In this document: positions 51,318 to 59,829 of the stretch, one piece after another
Layout of the letters: each line of letters opens with the position of its first letter
How positions within the stretch are numbered: the stretch's first letter is position 1
Assembly: GCF_900102815.1 (NCBI RefSeq)
Contig: NZ_FNGF01000001.1
Span: 1,013,443 to 1,077,442, forward strand
Direction of reading: 5' to 3'
DNA: 64,000 nt
From: Glycomyces sambucus
GTDB lineage: Bacteria; Actinomycetota; Actinomycetes; Mycobacteriales; Micromonosporaceae
The notes under the pieces: model-generated
Seen by the model: only the letters and a program-made list of their open reading frames with translations
The model's database searches: none
Told to the model about the DNA's origin: nothing
Made by a program: the position numbers and the translations under genes

Positions 51318-52505
51318 TCACTGCTGCTCGGGCGGACGGTTGGCGGTCATGGCCTTGGCGCGGGCGATGACGTCGTCGAACGGGGAGGGCTCGGCCGGGC
51401 TCGGGCGGACCGCGTCGCGGTGCTCGGGCTGGACCACGAGCATGAACAGGCCGCCCGCGACCGCGGCCACGACGGGCGCGCCCAGGCCGATCTCGGCGAC
51501 GGGCCAGTCGCCCGCGTGCGCGCCGGTGGCGATCATGAACGCCGCCCACACCGGGACCGCCCAGCCCCCGGCGAGCAGGAGCAGGTCGCGGCGGCGCCGC
51601 AGCTCGGGCCGGATGAGCCAGACGAGGAAGTCGAGCCAGGCGCCGCCGAGGAGGAACACCCACACGTACGCGCCGTTGTCGAAGCCGGTCATGGCCCCGG
51701 CCATGATGCTCGGGTAGACGAAGACGACGGTGAAGAACCCGAGCGGGAGCCGGAACCGGCCGGTCGCGAAGACCGCCAGCGCGAGCACCATGACCGTGGT
51801 GAACACGATCCCGGCGACCGGGCCCGAGTCGAAGCCGAAGCGGCCCTGGAGGCCGACGCCGGTCTCGAACGGGGTCCTGGTGAAGGGCACCAGGTAGTTG
51901 AGGAAGAGGACGAGGGTCGCCACGAGGAAGCCCAGGGAGAGGGCGGGCGCGGCGAGGCGGGCCTCGACGGGGATCGGCTCGGGCTCGACCGAGAGGGTCT
52001 CGCGGCGCCAGGCCGACAGCCAGGGGGCCAGGGCGATGAGGACGCCGGCGGCGGCCAGGCCGAGGTGCGAGGGGCTGAAGAAGATGTCGAGGTGGGCTTC
52101 GACGCCGAGCAGTTCGTGCCAGATCAGGTCGGCGAGGGCGGAGGCGAGGAAGAGCGGGACGCCGACGATCGCGGGCCCGTAGCCGTGGGGGACGGCGGCC
52201 GTGCCGGTGCGGCCCTCGGTGCGGTGGGCGCGCACGAGGATCCAGGCGATCCAGGCGGCGGTGGCGGCGAAGCCGGTGTAGAAGGCGAGGTGCCACCAGG
52301 TGAAGAAGGACTCGGGCCAGCCGTGGGCGTGGGCGTTGACGTCGAGGATCAGCCCGCCGATGAACCAGGCCGAGAACCCGGCGGTGGCGAGGTCCTGCCA
52401 CCAGGCGGCGAAGACGCGGGGCTGGCGGGAGTCGGCCAAGAGGTGCATCTTGTACTCCAGCAATCGGTCAAGGGGGGTGAGGGCCATGAGGTCATCATGG
52501 CCCAC
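51318..52505 (-). CDS. polytopic membrane protein of unknown function
   Basis: A 395-residue protein from GTG 52505, or 389 from ATG 52487; neither has a strong ribosome site. There are about ten hydrophobic segments. Distinctive features are DLIWHELLGVEAHLDIFFSPSHLGLAAAG near residue 135, a His-rich turn that could bind metal, and a final charged cytosolic tail. I do not recognise the family. It is adjacent to the glutaminyl cyclase gene on the same strand, 48 nt downstream of its stop. Confidence 0.65.
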   Translation of the reverse strand: MGHDDLMALTPLDRLLEYKMHLLADSRQPRVFAAWWQDLATAGFSAWFIGGLILDVNAHAHGWPESFFTWWHLAFYTGFAATAAWIAWILVRAHRTEGRTGTAAVPHGYGPAIVGVPLFLASALADLIWHELLGVEAHLDIFFSPSHLGLAAAGVLIALAPWLSAWRRETLSVEPEPIPVEARLAAPALSLGFLVATLVLFLNYLVPFTRTPFETGVGLQGRFGFDSGPVAGIVFTTVMVLALAVFATGRFRLPLGFFTVVFVYPSIMAGAMTGFDNGAYVWVFLLGGAWLDFLVWLIRPELRRRRDLLLLAGGWAVPVWAAFMIATGAHAGDWPVAEIGLGAPVVAAVAGGLFMLVVQPEHRDAVRPSPAEPSPFDDVIARAKAMTANRPPEQQ

Positions 52506-52553
52506 CCGGACCGGCCGCGCAATCGCGGTTTCGTCACCGTCCGCGCACAGTGG

Positions 52554-53387
52554 TCAGGCGGTGAAGCGCACGAGGAACAGCTTCGGCCAGTGCTTCCCGG
52601 TCAGGTAGAACTCGCCCTCGCCCTCGGCCTTCGCGATGCCGTTGAGGACGTCGGCGCCCGCGGAGTCCTCTTCGGACAGCAGGCCGGAGGCGTCGATGTC
52701 GGCCTGCACGGTGCCCGAATCGGGGTCGATCCCGACGATCCGGTCGGTCTGCCAGACGTTCGCCCAGACCGTGCCGCCGCTGCATTCGAGCTCGTTGATG
52801 GAGAACACGGGCTGGCCGGACTGGTCGGCGACCGCGACCGTGCCGGTCTCCTCGAAGGTGGCGGGGTCGCGGAAGGTGAGGGTGTCGGAGCCGTCGCTCA
52901 TGACGAGCCGTTCGCCGTCGTAGCAGACGCCCCAGCCTTCGCCCTCGTACTCGACGGTCTCGACCACGTCGAGGGTGACGGGATCCCGCTTGTAGGCGCG
53001 GTGCTCCTGCCAGGTGATCTGCCAGACCGCGTCGTCGGTGAGGGTGAGCCCTTCGGCGAAGTCCTCGGCGGGGAGGTCCTGGGAGGCGAGGACCTCGCCG
53101 GTGGCGGGGTCGGTGATGCGGACGTCGGACTCGCCGTAGAGGCCGGCGCTCTCGTAGAGGACGGTGCCGAACTCGGGGTGCTCGGCGAGTTCGAGGCCCT
53201 GCGTGAAGGAGCCGGGGTCGTGGTCGTAGGTCTCCAGGACCTCGACGCCGGTGAAACCGCCCGCGTCCTGGTCGGGGGTGTCGCTCTCCCCGGCCGCGGC
53301 GTCGCCGGCCGAGCAGCCCGCGAGCGCCAGGAGCCCCGCCGCCGTGAATGCGAGGCCGTGCCGGGCCGCCCGCTTCTCATCGAACAT
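52554..53387 (-). CDS. glutaminyl-peptide cyclotransferase lipoprotein
   Basis: A 277-residue exported protein with lipobox LLALAGCS (Cys near 25). The body is a five-bladed propeller of the plant/bacterial glutaminyl cyclase family, with SFTQGLELAE, FAEGLTLTDDAVWQITWQE, GEGWGVCYDGERL, INELECSGGTVWANVWQTD and GIAKAEGEGEFYLTGKHWPKLFLV. It converts N-terminal glutamine to pyroglutamate, probably on secreted peptides at the cell surface. Confidence 0.92.
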   Translation of the reverse strand: MFDEKRAARHGLAFTAAGLLALAGCSAGDAAAGESDTPDQDAGGFTGVEVLETYDHDPGSFTQGLELAEHPEFGTVLYESAGLYGESDVRITDPATGEVLASQDLPAEDFAEGLTLTDDAVWQITWQEHRAYKRDPVTLDVVETVEYEGEGWGVCYDGERLVMSDGSDTLTFRDPATFEETGTVAVADQSGQPVFSINELECSGGTVWANVWQTDRIVGIDPDSGTVQADIDASGLLSEEDSAGADVLNGIAKAEGEGEFYLTGKHWPKLFLVRFTA

Positions 53388-53552
53388 TGAACTCGTCTCC
53401 AGGTGCCTCGGGGGTGACACCTCGTACCGTATCGGTCATGGCAAACGAGGACAAGAGGTGAATCGAAGCGGTTGCCGCGCATCGGGGGAGACCGGCCCGC
53501 CGCGTCCGGAGGGCCGGCCCGCGGGCCGCTTTCCAGCGCTTTCAGCACTCCC

Positions 53553-53630
53553 GCGTCAGCGGGTCAGTGCGCACGGCCGCGTCAGCGGGTCAGTGCGCAC
53601 GGCCGCGTCAGCGGGTCAGTGCGCACGGGG
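53553..53630. repeat. three 26-nt tandem repeats over the rRNA methyltransferase stop
   Basis: Three abutting copies of GCGTCAGCGGGTCAGTGCGC followed by ACGGCC (53553, 53579, 53605); the first two are identical, and the third differs only in its last two bases. The third copy holds the stop codon (53616-53618) and final codons of the minus-strand methyltransferase gene. The other two are exact non-coding copies of this gene end. Confidence 0.9.
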
Positions 53631-54494
53631 GACCCAGCGGGTGACGGTCGCCGAGACGGTCACGTCGACGCGCTCGGGCAGGGCGGCCACGGCCGCGTCC
53701 AACTCGGCGGGGCCGTGGTGGCGGGCGCTCGGGCCCATGCCGACGATCCTTCGGACCGCCTCGTGTCCCAGGCCGATCGAGTATGAGATCTCGTCGGCCC
53801 GCTCGGCCTCGAACAGCGAGCCGAGCTGGTCGGCGGTCCGCTGCGGTTTCGCAGGGTCGACGCTCAGCAAGTCCAAGGCGTCGACGAGTTCGCGGAGGTG
53901 GTCCAGCCGGGGGGTCAGGACCACCAGAGCGCCTCTTGGGTGGAGGACGCGTGCGATCTCGTCGGCGTTGCGGGGGGCGAAGACGTTGAGGACCGCAGCG
54001 GCGGCGCCGTCGCGGACCGGAAGCCGGTTCCACGCGTCGGCGAGCACCGCGGCGAGTCGCACCTGAGTTCCAGCGGCTCGCCGCGGTTCCCCGTCCGCGG
54101 GGGCGCCGCGCTTGGCGCAGCGGCGGAGCGCGTACTTGGAGGTGTCGAGGCCGACGCCCTCGCGCGCGGGGTCCGCCGCGAGGGCCGCGGCGAGGTAGTG
54201 GCCGGTGCCGCAGCCGGGTTCGACGACCACGCCGGGCGCGTCGGTGGCCGCGGCGGCGGCGACCGCTGCCAGGAGCGGGTCGTAGGCGCCGGAGGACAGG
54301 AAGTCCTCGCGGGCGGCGACCTGGTCGGCGGTGTCGCCGGTGGTCGCGTTCGAGCCGGGCGCGAGCAGCGGCGCGTAGCCCTGCTTGGCGAGGTCGAAGG
54401 AGTGCCCGTCGGGGCAGGACAGGCGCCGGTCGGCCTGGTCGAGGCCCTGGCCGCAGTTGGGGCAGGCGAGCGCGCCGAGCGCGGGCAGCGTCAC
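53616..54494 (-). CDS. RlmA-type 23S rRNA (guanine-N1) methyltransferase
   Basis: A 292-residue methyltransferase from GTG 54494. The zinc finger has C11, C14, C27 and H31 (CPNCGQGLD, CPDGHSFDLAKQGY). The SAM motif is EPGCGTGHY (residues 92-100), and VLNVFAPRNADEIARVL and PRGALVVLTPRLDHL follow. RlmA(I/II) enzymes methylate G745 or G748 of 23S rRNA; the RlmA(II)/TlrB type gives tylosin resistance. I cannot tell which type. The GTG overlaps the TetR stop by four bases, so both are translated together. Its 3' end is triplicated. Confidence 0.9.
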   Translation of the reverse strand: MTLPALGALACPNCGQGLDQADRRLSCPDGHSFDLAKQGYAPLLAPGSNATTGDTADQVAAREDFLSSGAYDPLLAAVAAAAATDAPGVVVEPGCGTGHYLAAALAADPAREGVGLDTSKYALRRCAKRGAPADGEPRRAAGTQVRLAAVLADAWNRLPVRDGAAAAVLNVFAPRNADEIARVLHPRGALVVLTPRLDHLRELVDALDLLSVDPAKPQRTADQLGSLFEAERADEISYSIGLGHEAVRRIVGMGPSARHHGPAELDAAVAALPERVDVTVSATVTRWVPRAH

Positions 54495-55096
54495 GCGGCG
54501 GCCTCGGGGTCGATGAGGCGGAGGAAGGCGCGGAAGGACGCGGGCATGTCGACGCTTTCGGGTTCGTGGAGCCACTGGAACTGCAGGCCGTCCATGATCG
54601 CGACCAGCAGCGGCGCGGCCTCCTCCGGGGTGAGCCCGGAAGGGAGCCGGTCACCCCACCGGCGGCGCAGGGTGATCGCCATGTCGCGGCGCACGAGCCG
54701 GTAGCGGTCGCGGAAGTACGGCCCGGCCGGGTGGTCCTCGGTGACCGACTCCCCCAGCAGCGCCGAGAACGTCCGCACGATCGGCGCCCGGTGCGAGTTG
54801 GCCTCGACCACGCCCACGGCCTGGGCGATCGTCATGGGCTCCTCGCCGATGACGCGCTCGCCGGAGTCCCACTCGTCGCGCATGGTGAGCACCGCGATCA
54901 GCAGGTCCTCTTTGGACGGGAAGTAGTGGAGGAGGCCCTGCTGGGTGAGCCCCACCTTCTCCGCGACGGCCGCGAGGCTCGCGCCCCGGTAGCCGCGCTC
55001 GGCGATGACCTCCATGGCCGCCCGGACGATCTCCTCGCGGCGGGCCTGCCCGCGGGCGCCGTGGCGGACGCCTTGCGGCCTCGGCGGGTTCGTCAT
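54491..55096 (-). CDS. TetR-family regulator
   Basis: A 201-residue TetR protein from ATG 55096. The HTH is at residues 18-63 (AAMEVIAERGYRGASLAAVAEKVGLTQQGLLHYFPSKEDLL), and the rest is a helical ligand domain. It is divergent from the MFS/GH3 genes, and a palindrome lies in the shared gap, so it probably represses them. It is also the upstream partner of the rRNA methyltransferase gene, coupled by a 4-nt overlap, so induction may raise both. Confidence 0.92.
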   Translation of the reverse strand: MTNPPRPQGVRHGARGQARREEIVRAAMEVIAERGYRGASLAAVAEKVGLTQQGLLHYFPSKEDLLIAVLTMRDEWDSGERVIGEEPMTIAQAVGVVEANSHRAPIVRTFSALLGESVTEDHPAGPYFRDRYRLVRRDMAITLRRRWGDRLPSGLTPEEAAPLLVAIMDGLQFQWLHEPESVDMPASFRAFLRLIDPEAAA

Positions 55097-55165
55097 GCGC
55101 GCCCCGATTCTGGAGTCGGTTCCGATGGCCCCCAAGCATAGATAATCACGATTCGGACTCAAGCA

Positions 55166-55183
55166 CTACCGGGCACTCGGTAG
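55166..55183. promoter_or_regulatory. TetR operator candidate before the MFS gene
   Basis: CTACCG GGCACT CGGTAG: perfect 6-bp arms with a 6-nt spacer, 70 nt downstream (coordinate-wise) of the TetR start and 67 nt before the MFS start. The size fits a TetR dimer site. Confidence 0.6.
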
Positions 55184-55249
55184 ACGTGGCAGACTCCTCC
55201 TTACCCTTCCCAGTGACACCCCTCCCCGTGACGCAGAGGAGCCCGAGCG

Positions 55250-56518
55250 ATGGCGCTCGACTCGACCCCGGCCCCGCCCCTCCCGCCCCCGCCCCCCGCC
55301 GCCGGCCCGGCCCCCGCCCCGAACGGCTTCGTGCTCCGCGCCGCCCTCTCCAACTGGAGCCTGTGGACCGCGCTCCTCACCCCCGGCGTCCTCACCCTCG
55401 CCATCCGCGTCCCCGAGATCGTCGGCGACGACTACGAGGCCGCCTACTCCCTGGTCATCTCCACCGGCATCGCCGTCGGCATGCTCGGCGCCCCGCTGTG
55501 GGGGCGCCTGTCGGACCGCACCCGGTCCCGGTTCGGGCGCCGCCGCCCCTGGATCGCCGGCGGCGCGCTCGCGGGCGTGGCCGGGACGCTCGTCGTCGCG
55601 TTCGCCCCGGACCTGCGGCTGCTCCTGCCCGGCTGGGTCCTCGCCCAGGCCGGGTTCAACGCCGCCCTGGCCGCGACCATGGCGATCATGCCCGAGCGCA
55701 TCCCCGCGGCCGCCCAGGGCCGCGCCTCCGGGGCGTTCGGCGCGGCCATCACCGGCGGCTTCCTCACCGGCTCGGCCATCGCCGCGGTCACCCAGGACAC
55801 CACCGTCATGTTCCTGCTCCCGTGCGCGCTGGTGCTGGTCCTCACCGGCGCGTTCGCGCTCACCCTCGACGACCCGAAGGTCGATGCACCACCGAAGCCG
55901 TTCTCCCCCAAGGAGTTCGCGAGCAGCTTCGGTTTCGACCCGCGGCGCCACCCCCAGTTCGGGTGGGTGTGGCTGACGAAGTTCTGCTTCATCTTCGGCA
56001 TCGTCGCGCCCTCGACCTACATGGTGTACTTCCTCGCCGCGCGCCTCGACCTGACCGCCGCCGCGGCCGCCGCCGTGGTCGGGCTGGTGTTCGTGGTCAA
56101 CTTCAGCGTCCAGACCGGCGTGGTCCTCGCCACCGGCTGGCTCTCGGACCGCCTCGGCCGCCGCCGCCCGTTCGCGGCCGCCGCGGGCCTCCTCCTCGCA
56201 GCGGGGCTGCTCACCATGGCGTTCGCCGACGGACTGCCGCAGATCCTCGCCGGCCAGGCGTTCCTCACCGTCGCCGGCGGCCTGTTCGCCGCCATGGACG
56301 GCGTCCTCGTCTTCCAGACCCTCCCCGACCCCGCCGCGCCCGCCAAGGACCTCGGCGTCGCCAACCTCGCCAACGGCCTGCCCGGCGCGCTCCTGCCGCC
56401 CCTCGCCACCGCCCTGCTCGCCATGGGCGACACCGAGTACACGCTCCTGTTCGTCATCTGCGCCGGCTCCGCCCTCGCGGCGGTGCTCGCGCTCGGACGC
56501 GTCACCAGCGTGCGGTGA
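55250..56518 (+). CDS. MFS sugar transporter, GPH-like
   Basis: A 422-residue protein with 12 helices after a Pro/Ala-rich cytosolic start. The loop LSDRTRSRFGRRRPWI (near residue 87) and a second GWLSDRLGRRRPF near 280 are characteristic of glycoside and sugar permeases of this MFS group. With the GH3 beta-glucosidase gene 93 nt downstream it forms an uptake-and-hydrolysis unit for a beta-glucoside. The gene is probably controlled by the divergent TetR protein. Confidence 0.88.
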   Translation: MALDSTPAPPLPPPPPAAGPAPAPNGFVLRAALSNWSLWTALLTPGVLTLAIRVPEIVGDDYEAAYSLVISTGIAVGMLGAPLWGRLSDRTRSRFGRRRPWIAGGALAGVAGTLVVAFAPDLRLLLPGWVLAQAGFNAALAATMAIMPERIPAAAQGRASGAFGAAITGGFLTGSAIAAVTQDTTVMFLLPCALVLVLTGAFALTLDDPKVDAPPKPFSPKEFASSFGFDPRRHPQFGWVWLTKFCFIFGIVAPSTYMVYFLAARLDLTAAAAAAVVGLVFVVNFSVQTGVVLATGWLSDRLGRRRPFAAAAGLLLAAGLLTMAFADGLPQILAGQAFLTVAGGLFAAMDGVLVFQTLPDPAAPAKDLGVANLANGLPGALLPPLATALLAMGDTEYTLLFVICAGSALAAVLALGRVTSVR

Positions 56519-56611
56519 CGACCCCGCGCCGCCGGCCCCGCGGGGAGGCCGGGACCGGCGGCGCGGCCACACAGACGCCCCTGCGAAGGAACCGAGAGAA
56601 AGGAAGGGCAC

Positions 56612-59080
56612 ATGAGCGACTGGACCGTCCCCGCCGACCGGCCCGACTACGACGAGGCCGTCGAGGCCGCACTCGCGAAACTGGACCTGGAGACCAAGGC
56701 CGACCTGCTGGCCGGCATCGACATGTGGCGCACCCTCGCCGCCCCCGACGCGGGGCTGCGCTCGATGACCGTCTCCGACGGGCCCATCGGCGTGCGCGGG
56801 CGCTTCTGGACCGCCGCCGACCCGTCACTGGCCCTGCCCAGCCCCACCGCCCAGGCCGCCTCGTGGGACCCGGCCCTGGTGCGCCGCATCGGGCACCTCC
56901 TCGCGGCCGAGGCCCGCCGCAAGGACGTCGACGTCCTCCTCGCCCCCACCATCAACCTCCACCGCTCCCCGCTCGGCGGACGCCACTTCGAGGCGTTCAG
57001 CGAGGACCCGTACCTGACCGGGCGCATCGCCGAGGCGTACGTCGCCGGCGTGCAGGAGCGCGGCGTCGGCACCACCATGAAGCACTACGTCGCCAACGAC
57101 GCCGAGACCGACCGGTTCACCGTCGACAACGTCATCGGCGAGCGGGCCCTGCGCGAGCTGTACCTGCGGCCCTTCGAGATGGTCGCCGCCGCGGTCAACC
57201 CCTGGGGCGTCATGACCGCGTACAACACCGTCAACGGCACCACCATGACCGCGCACCGCGAGCTCATGGACGTCCTGCGCGGGGAGTTCGGCTTCGACGG
57301 GTTCAACGTCTCCGACTGGGGCGCCGCCCGCCACACCGTCGAAGGCGTCGAGGCCGGGCTCGACCTGGCCATGCCCGGGCCGTTCACCGTCTTCGGCGAG
57401 CACCTGGTCGCCGCCGTCCGCGACGGCCGCACCACCGAGGACGCCGTCGACGCCAACGTCCGCCGCATCCTCAGACTCGCCGCCCGCGTCGGCGCCCTCG
57501 ACGGCGTCGAGGCCGCGGTCGGCGGCCGCATCGAAGGCGTCGCCGACCCCGACGGGCTCCTCCGCGAGATCGCCCGCCGCTCCGTCGTCCTCGCCAAGAA
57601 CGACGTCCCCGCCGGCGACGAGACCCGCATCCTGCCGCTGCACCCCGACGTCGTCAACCGCCTGGCCCTCATCGGCCCGGCCGCCCGCGACGCCCGCATC
57701 CTCGGCGGCGGCTCCGCCACCGTCTTCCCCCCGCACGTGGTCTCCCCCCTCGACGGCCTCCGCGCCCGCCTCGGCGACCGCGTCCACTACGCCCAGGGCG
57801 TCGACCTCTTCGAGCAGATCCTCGCCGCCGACCGCGGCTTCGAACTCACCGTGCACCCCGTCAAGAAGGACGGCACCGCGCTCCCCGCCGAACCGCTCGC
57901 CAACGGCGACGTCAAGTGGATGGGGTACGTGCCCGGCGGCGTCACCGCCGACGAGTTCGACCACGCGCTCCTCGAAGGCCGCTACACCGCGACCAGGACC
58001 GGCGAGCACGTCTTCGGCACCCGCGGGTTCGGGCGCCACAAGCTCGTCATCGGCGGCGAGACGGTCTTCGAGGGCGACCACGACTACGCCGGCGACGACC
58101 CCTTCGAGGCGTTCTTCGGCCCCGGCGTCGAACGGGTCCGCCTCCACCTCGACGAAGGCCAGGAGGTGGCGGTCAGCCACGAGTTCGCGCCGTTCGACTT
58201 CCCGCCCGGGTTCCCGCCCTCGGTCCTGTTCGGGCTCATGCACACCGAGCCCCGCCCCGACGAGGACACCCTGCTCCGCGAGGCCGTCGAGGCCGCCCGC
58301 GGCGCCGAGATCGCCGTGGTCGTCGTCTCCACCACGGCCCTCACCGAGTCCGAGGGCTTCGACCGCCCCGACCTGCGCCTCCCCGGACGCCAGGACGAAC
58401 TCGTCGCGGCCGTCGCCGCCGCCAACCCCAACACCGTCGTCGTCGTCAACACCGGCTCCCCGGTCGAGATGCCCTGGGCCGGCGACGTCGCCGGCATCCT
58501 CCTCACCTGGTTCCCCGGCCAGGAGGGCGGCAACGCCCTCGCCGAGGTCCTCCTGGGCGCCGAACCCGGCGGGCGCCTCACCACGACCTGGCCGAAGACC
58601 CTCGCCGACGCCCCGGTCACCGAGGTCGTCCCCACCGACGGCGTCCTCCGCTACGACGAGGGCGTCTTCATCGGCTACCGGGCCTGGCAGCGGCGCGGCA
58701 CGGTCGAACCGGCCTTCTGGTTCGGCCACGGCCTGTCGTACACGACATGGGCGTACGAGTCGATCGAAGCCGCCGCCGGTGCGGTGCGGATCAAGGTGCG
58801 GAACACCGGCGACGTGCGCGGCCGGGAAGTGGTCCAGCTCTACCTGGCCCCCGATGCGGCGGCCGACGTCCCGGGAGGCGTCGAGAGGCTCCGCCTCGCG
58901 GGCTTCGCCGCGGTGGAGGCGGATCCGGGCGAGGAGATCGAGGTCGTCATCCCGATCGAGGAGCGGTCGTTCCAGTACTGGAACGAGGAGGAGCACGCCT
59001 GGGTGCGGGTGCCGGGGGCGTGGACGGCGAAGGCCGGGCGCAACGCGAACGACCTCGGGCTGAGCGCCGAGGTCGGCTAG
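56612..59080 (+). CDS. GH3 beta-glucosidase with PA14 domain
   Basis: An 822-residue glycoside hydrolase family 3 enzyme. The catalytic nucleophile is the Asp in GFNVSDWGA (near residue 235), and KHYVANDAE near 160 is a conserved substrate site. The C-terminal GH3 domain is interrupted by a PA14 domain (residues about 400-530, YTATRTGEHVFGTRGF), and a fibronectin III-like domain (EVVQLYLAPDAAADVPG) ends the protein. No signal peptide, so it is probably cytosolic, in agreement with the importer upstream. AAAGGAAGG precedes ATG 56612. Confidence 0.95.
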   Translation: MSDWTVPADRPDYDEAVEAALAKLDLETKADLLAGIDMWRTLAAPDAGLRSMTVSDGPIGVRGRFWTAADPSLALPSPTAQAASWDPALVRRIGHLLAAEARRKDVDVLLAPTINLHRSPLGGRHFEAFSEDPYLTGRIAEAYVAGVQERGVGTTMKHYVANDAETDRFTVDNVIGERALRELYLRPFEMVAAAVNPWGVMTAYNTVNGTTMTAHRELMDVLRGEFGFDGFNVSDWGAARHTVEGVEAGLDLAMPGPFTVFGEHLVAAVRDGRTTEDAVDANVRRILRLAARVGALDGVEAAVGGRIEGVADPDGLLREIARRSVVLAKNDVPAGDETRILPLHPDVVNRLALIGPAARDARILGGGSATVFPPHVVSPLDGLRARLGDRVHYAQGVDLFEQILAADRGFELTVHPVKKDGTALPAEPLANGDVKWMGYVPGGVTADEFDHALLEGRYTATRTGEHVFGTRGFGRHKLVIGGETVFEGDHDYAGDDPFEAFFGPGVERVRLHLDEGQEVAVSHEFAPFDFPPGFPPSVLFGLMHTEPRPDEDTLLREAVEAARGAEIAVVVVSTTALTESEGFDRPDLRLPGRQDELVAAVAAANPNTVVVVNTGSPVEMPWAGDVAGILLTWFPGQEGGNALAEVLLGAEPGGRLTTTWPKTLADAPVTEVVPTDGVLRYDEGVFIGYRAWQRRGTVEPAFWFGHGLSYTTWAYESIEAAAGAVRIKVRNTGDVRGREVVQLYLAPDAAADVPGGVERLRLAGFAAVEADPGEEIEVVIPIEERSFQYWNEEEHAWVRVPGAWTAKAGRNANDLGLSAEVG

Positions 59081-59101
59081 ACCCGACCGAATGAGGGATG
59101 G

Positions 59102-59136
59102 GGAGAGGGCCGGGACTTGGGATCCCGGCCCTCTCC
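59102..59136. terminator. terminator between GH3 and YtxH genes
   Basis: A perfect 14-bp stem GGAGAGGGCCGGGA with TCCCGGCCCTCTCC and a 7-nt loop, 21 nt past the GH3 stop in a convergent gap. Confidence 0.9.
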
Positions 59137-59152
59137 GCGTCGGCTATGGAAT

Positions 59153-59485
59153 TCAGAAACCGGGTGCGTCGCCGCGCATGGCGCGGTCGTTGCGGGCCGG
59201 GGTGGTCACCCCGGCGGAGTCCCAGGGCTCGGCCTTCGGGGGCTCGTCGGCGCTGGTCGTGAAGTTCTCGATGATCTCACCGAACTTCGTGTCCTTGATC
59301 TTGTCCTGCGCCGCGTTCACCGCTTTTCCCGCCTGGTTGCGAACCGACGACGCGACCTGCTGGACCTTGTCGTTGCCGGTCACCCGGCGCGTGTAGTCCA
59401 CGATCTGGTCGTACCGCTCCCGGCCGGCCTTCGCCCCCAGGACGTACCCGACCGCGAAGCCCGCTACGAGATACCACTTCCGCAT
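59153..59485 (-). CDS. YtxH-like envelope protein
   Basis: A 110-residue protein from ATG 59485. One N-terminal hydrophobic helix with a glycine motif (YLVAGFAVGYVLGAKAGRERYDQI) matches YtxH-like proteins, followed by a long amphipathic helical part (VASSVRNQAGKAVNAAQDKI) and a disordered tail. Such proteins are membrane-tethered and stress-linked in some bacteria; here the function is unknown. Confidence 0.72.
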   Translation of the reverse strand: MRKWYLVAGFAVGYVLGAKAGRERYDQIVDYTRRVTGNDKVQQVASSVRNQAGKAVNAAQDKIKDTKFGEIIENFTTSADEPPKAEPWDSAGVTTPARNDRAMRGDAPGF

Positions 59486-59712
59486 GTTTGCCTCCCCCGG
59501 CCGACCCTCGGGCCGGACGCTGCCTTCGTCGACTGTGCGTCCCCGCACACAGCGGCCATTCTGCCGCATCCAGGGGTGCCCCGCCGGTCCAAGCGCGAAA
59601 CGCGCCGCCCGATTCCTCCCGTCCCGGGGCCCGCGCCACACCCACCCCGGTGGCACCCGCCCCCGCCGCTCCTGTAATCTCGTATCCGGTTCGCCGCACG
59701 GCAGAACACCAT

Positions 59713-59785
59713 TCCCCAATAGCTCAATTGGCAGAGCAGCCGACTGTTAATCGGCAGGTTCTTGGTTCGAGTCCAAGTTGGGGAG
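59713..59785 (+). tRNA. tRNA-Asn (GTT)
   Basis: A 73-nt cloverleaf: acceptor TCCCCAA with TTGGGGA, D arm GCTCAATTGGCAGAGC, anticodon loop CTGTTAA (anticodon GTT), T arm CTTGGTTCGAGTCCAAG, discriminator G. No encoded CCA. Upstream, TGTAAT (59673-59678) could be the -10 of its promoter. A U-tailed terminator follows 9 nt downstream. Confidence 0.96.
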
Positions 59786-59794
59786 CAGACAGAG

Positions 59795-59822
59795 AAAGGC
59801 CGGTCGTTACGACCGGCCTTTT
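59795..59822. terminator. tRNA-Asn terminator
   Basis: An 11-bp stem AAAGGCCGGTC with GACCGGCCTTT and loop GTTAC, then TTTT on the plus strand. It also ends the convergent epoxide hydrolase gene. Confidence 0.93.
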
Positions 59823-59829
59823 CGCGTTG

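Noticed and set aside
53553..53630. Considered as a small CRISPR array
   Set aside because: The 26-nt units abut each other without spacers, one unit is part of a coding end, and no cas gene is in the window.
55186..59094. A 1302-codon plus-strand frame that overlaps the MFS and GH3 genes in another frame
   Set aside because: Translation is nearly all Arg, Pro, Gly, His and Ala. The real MFS and GH3 proteins occupy a different frame with full motifs.
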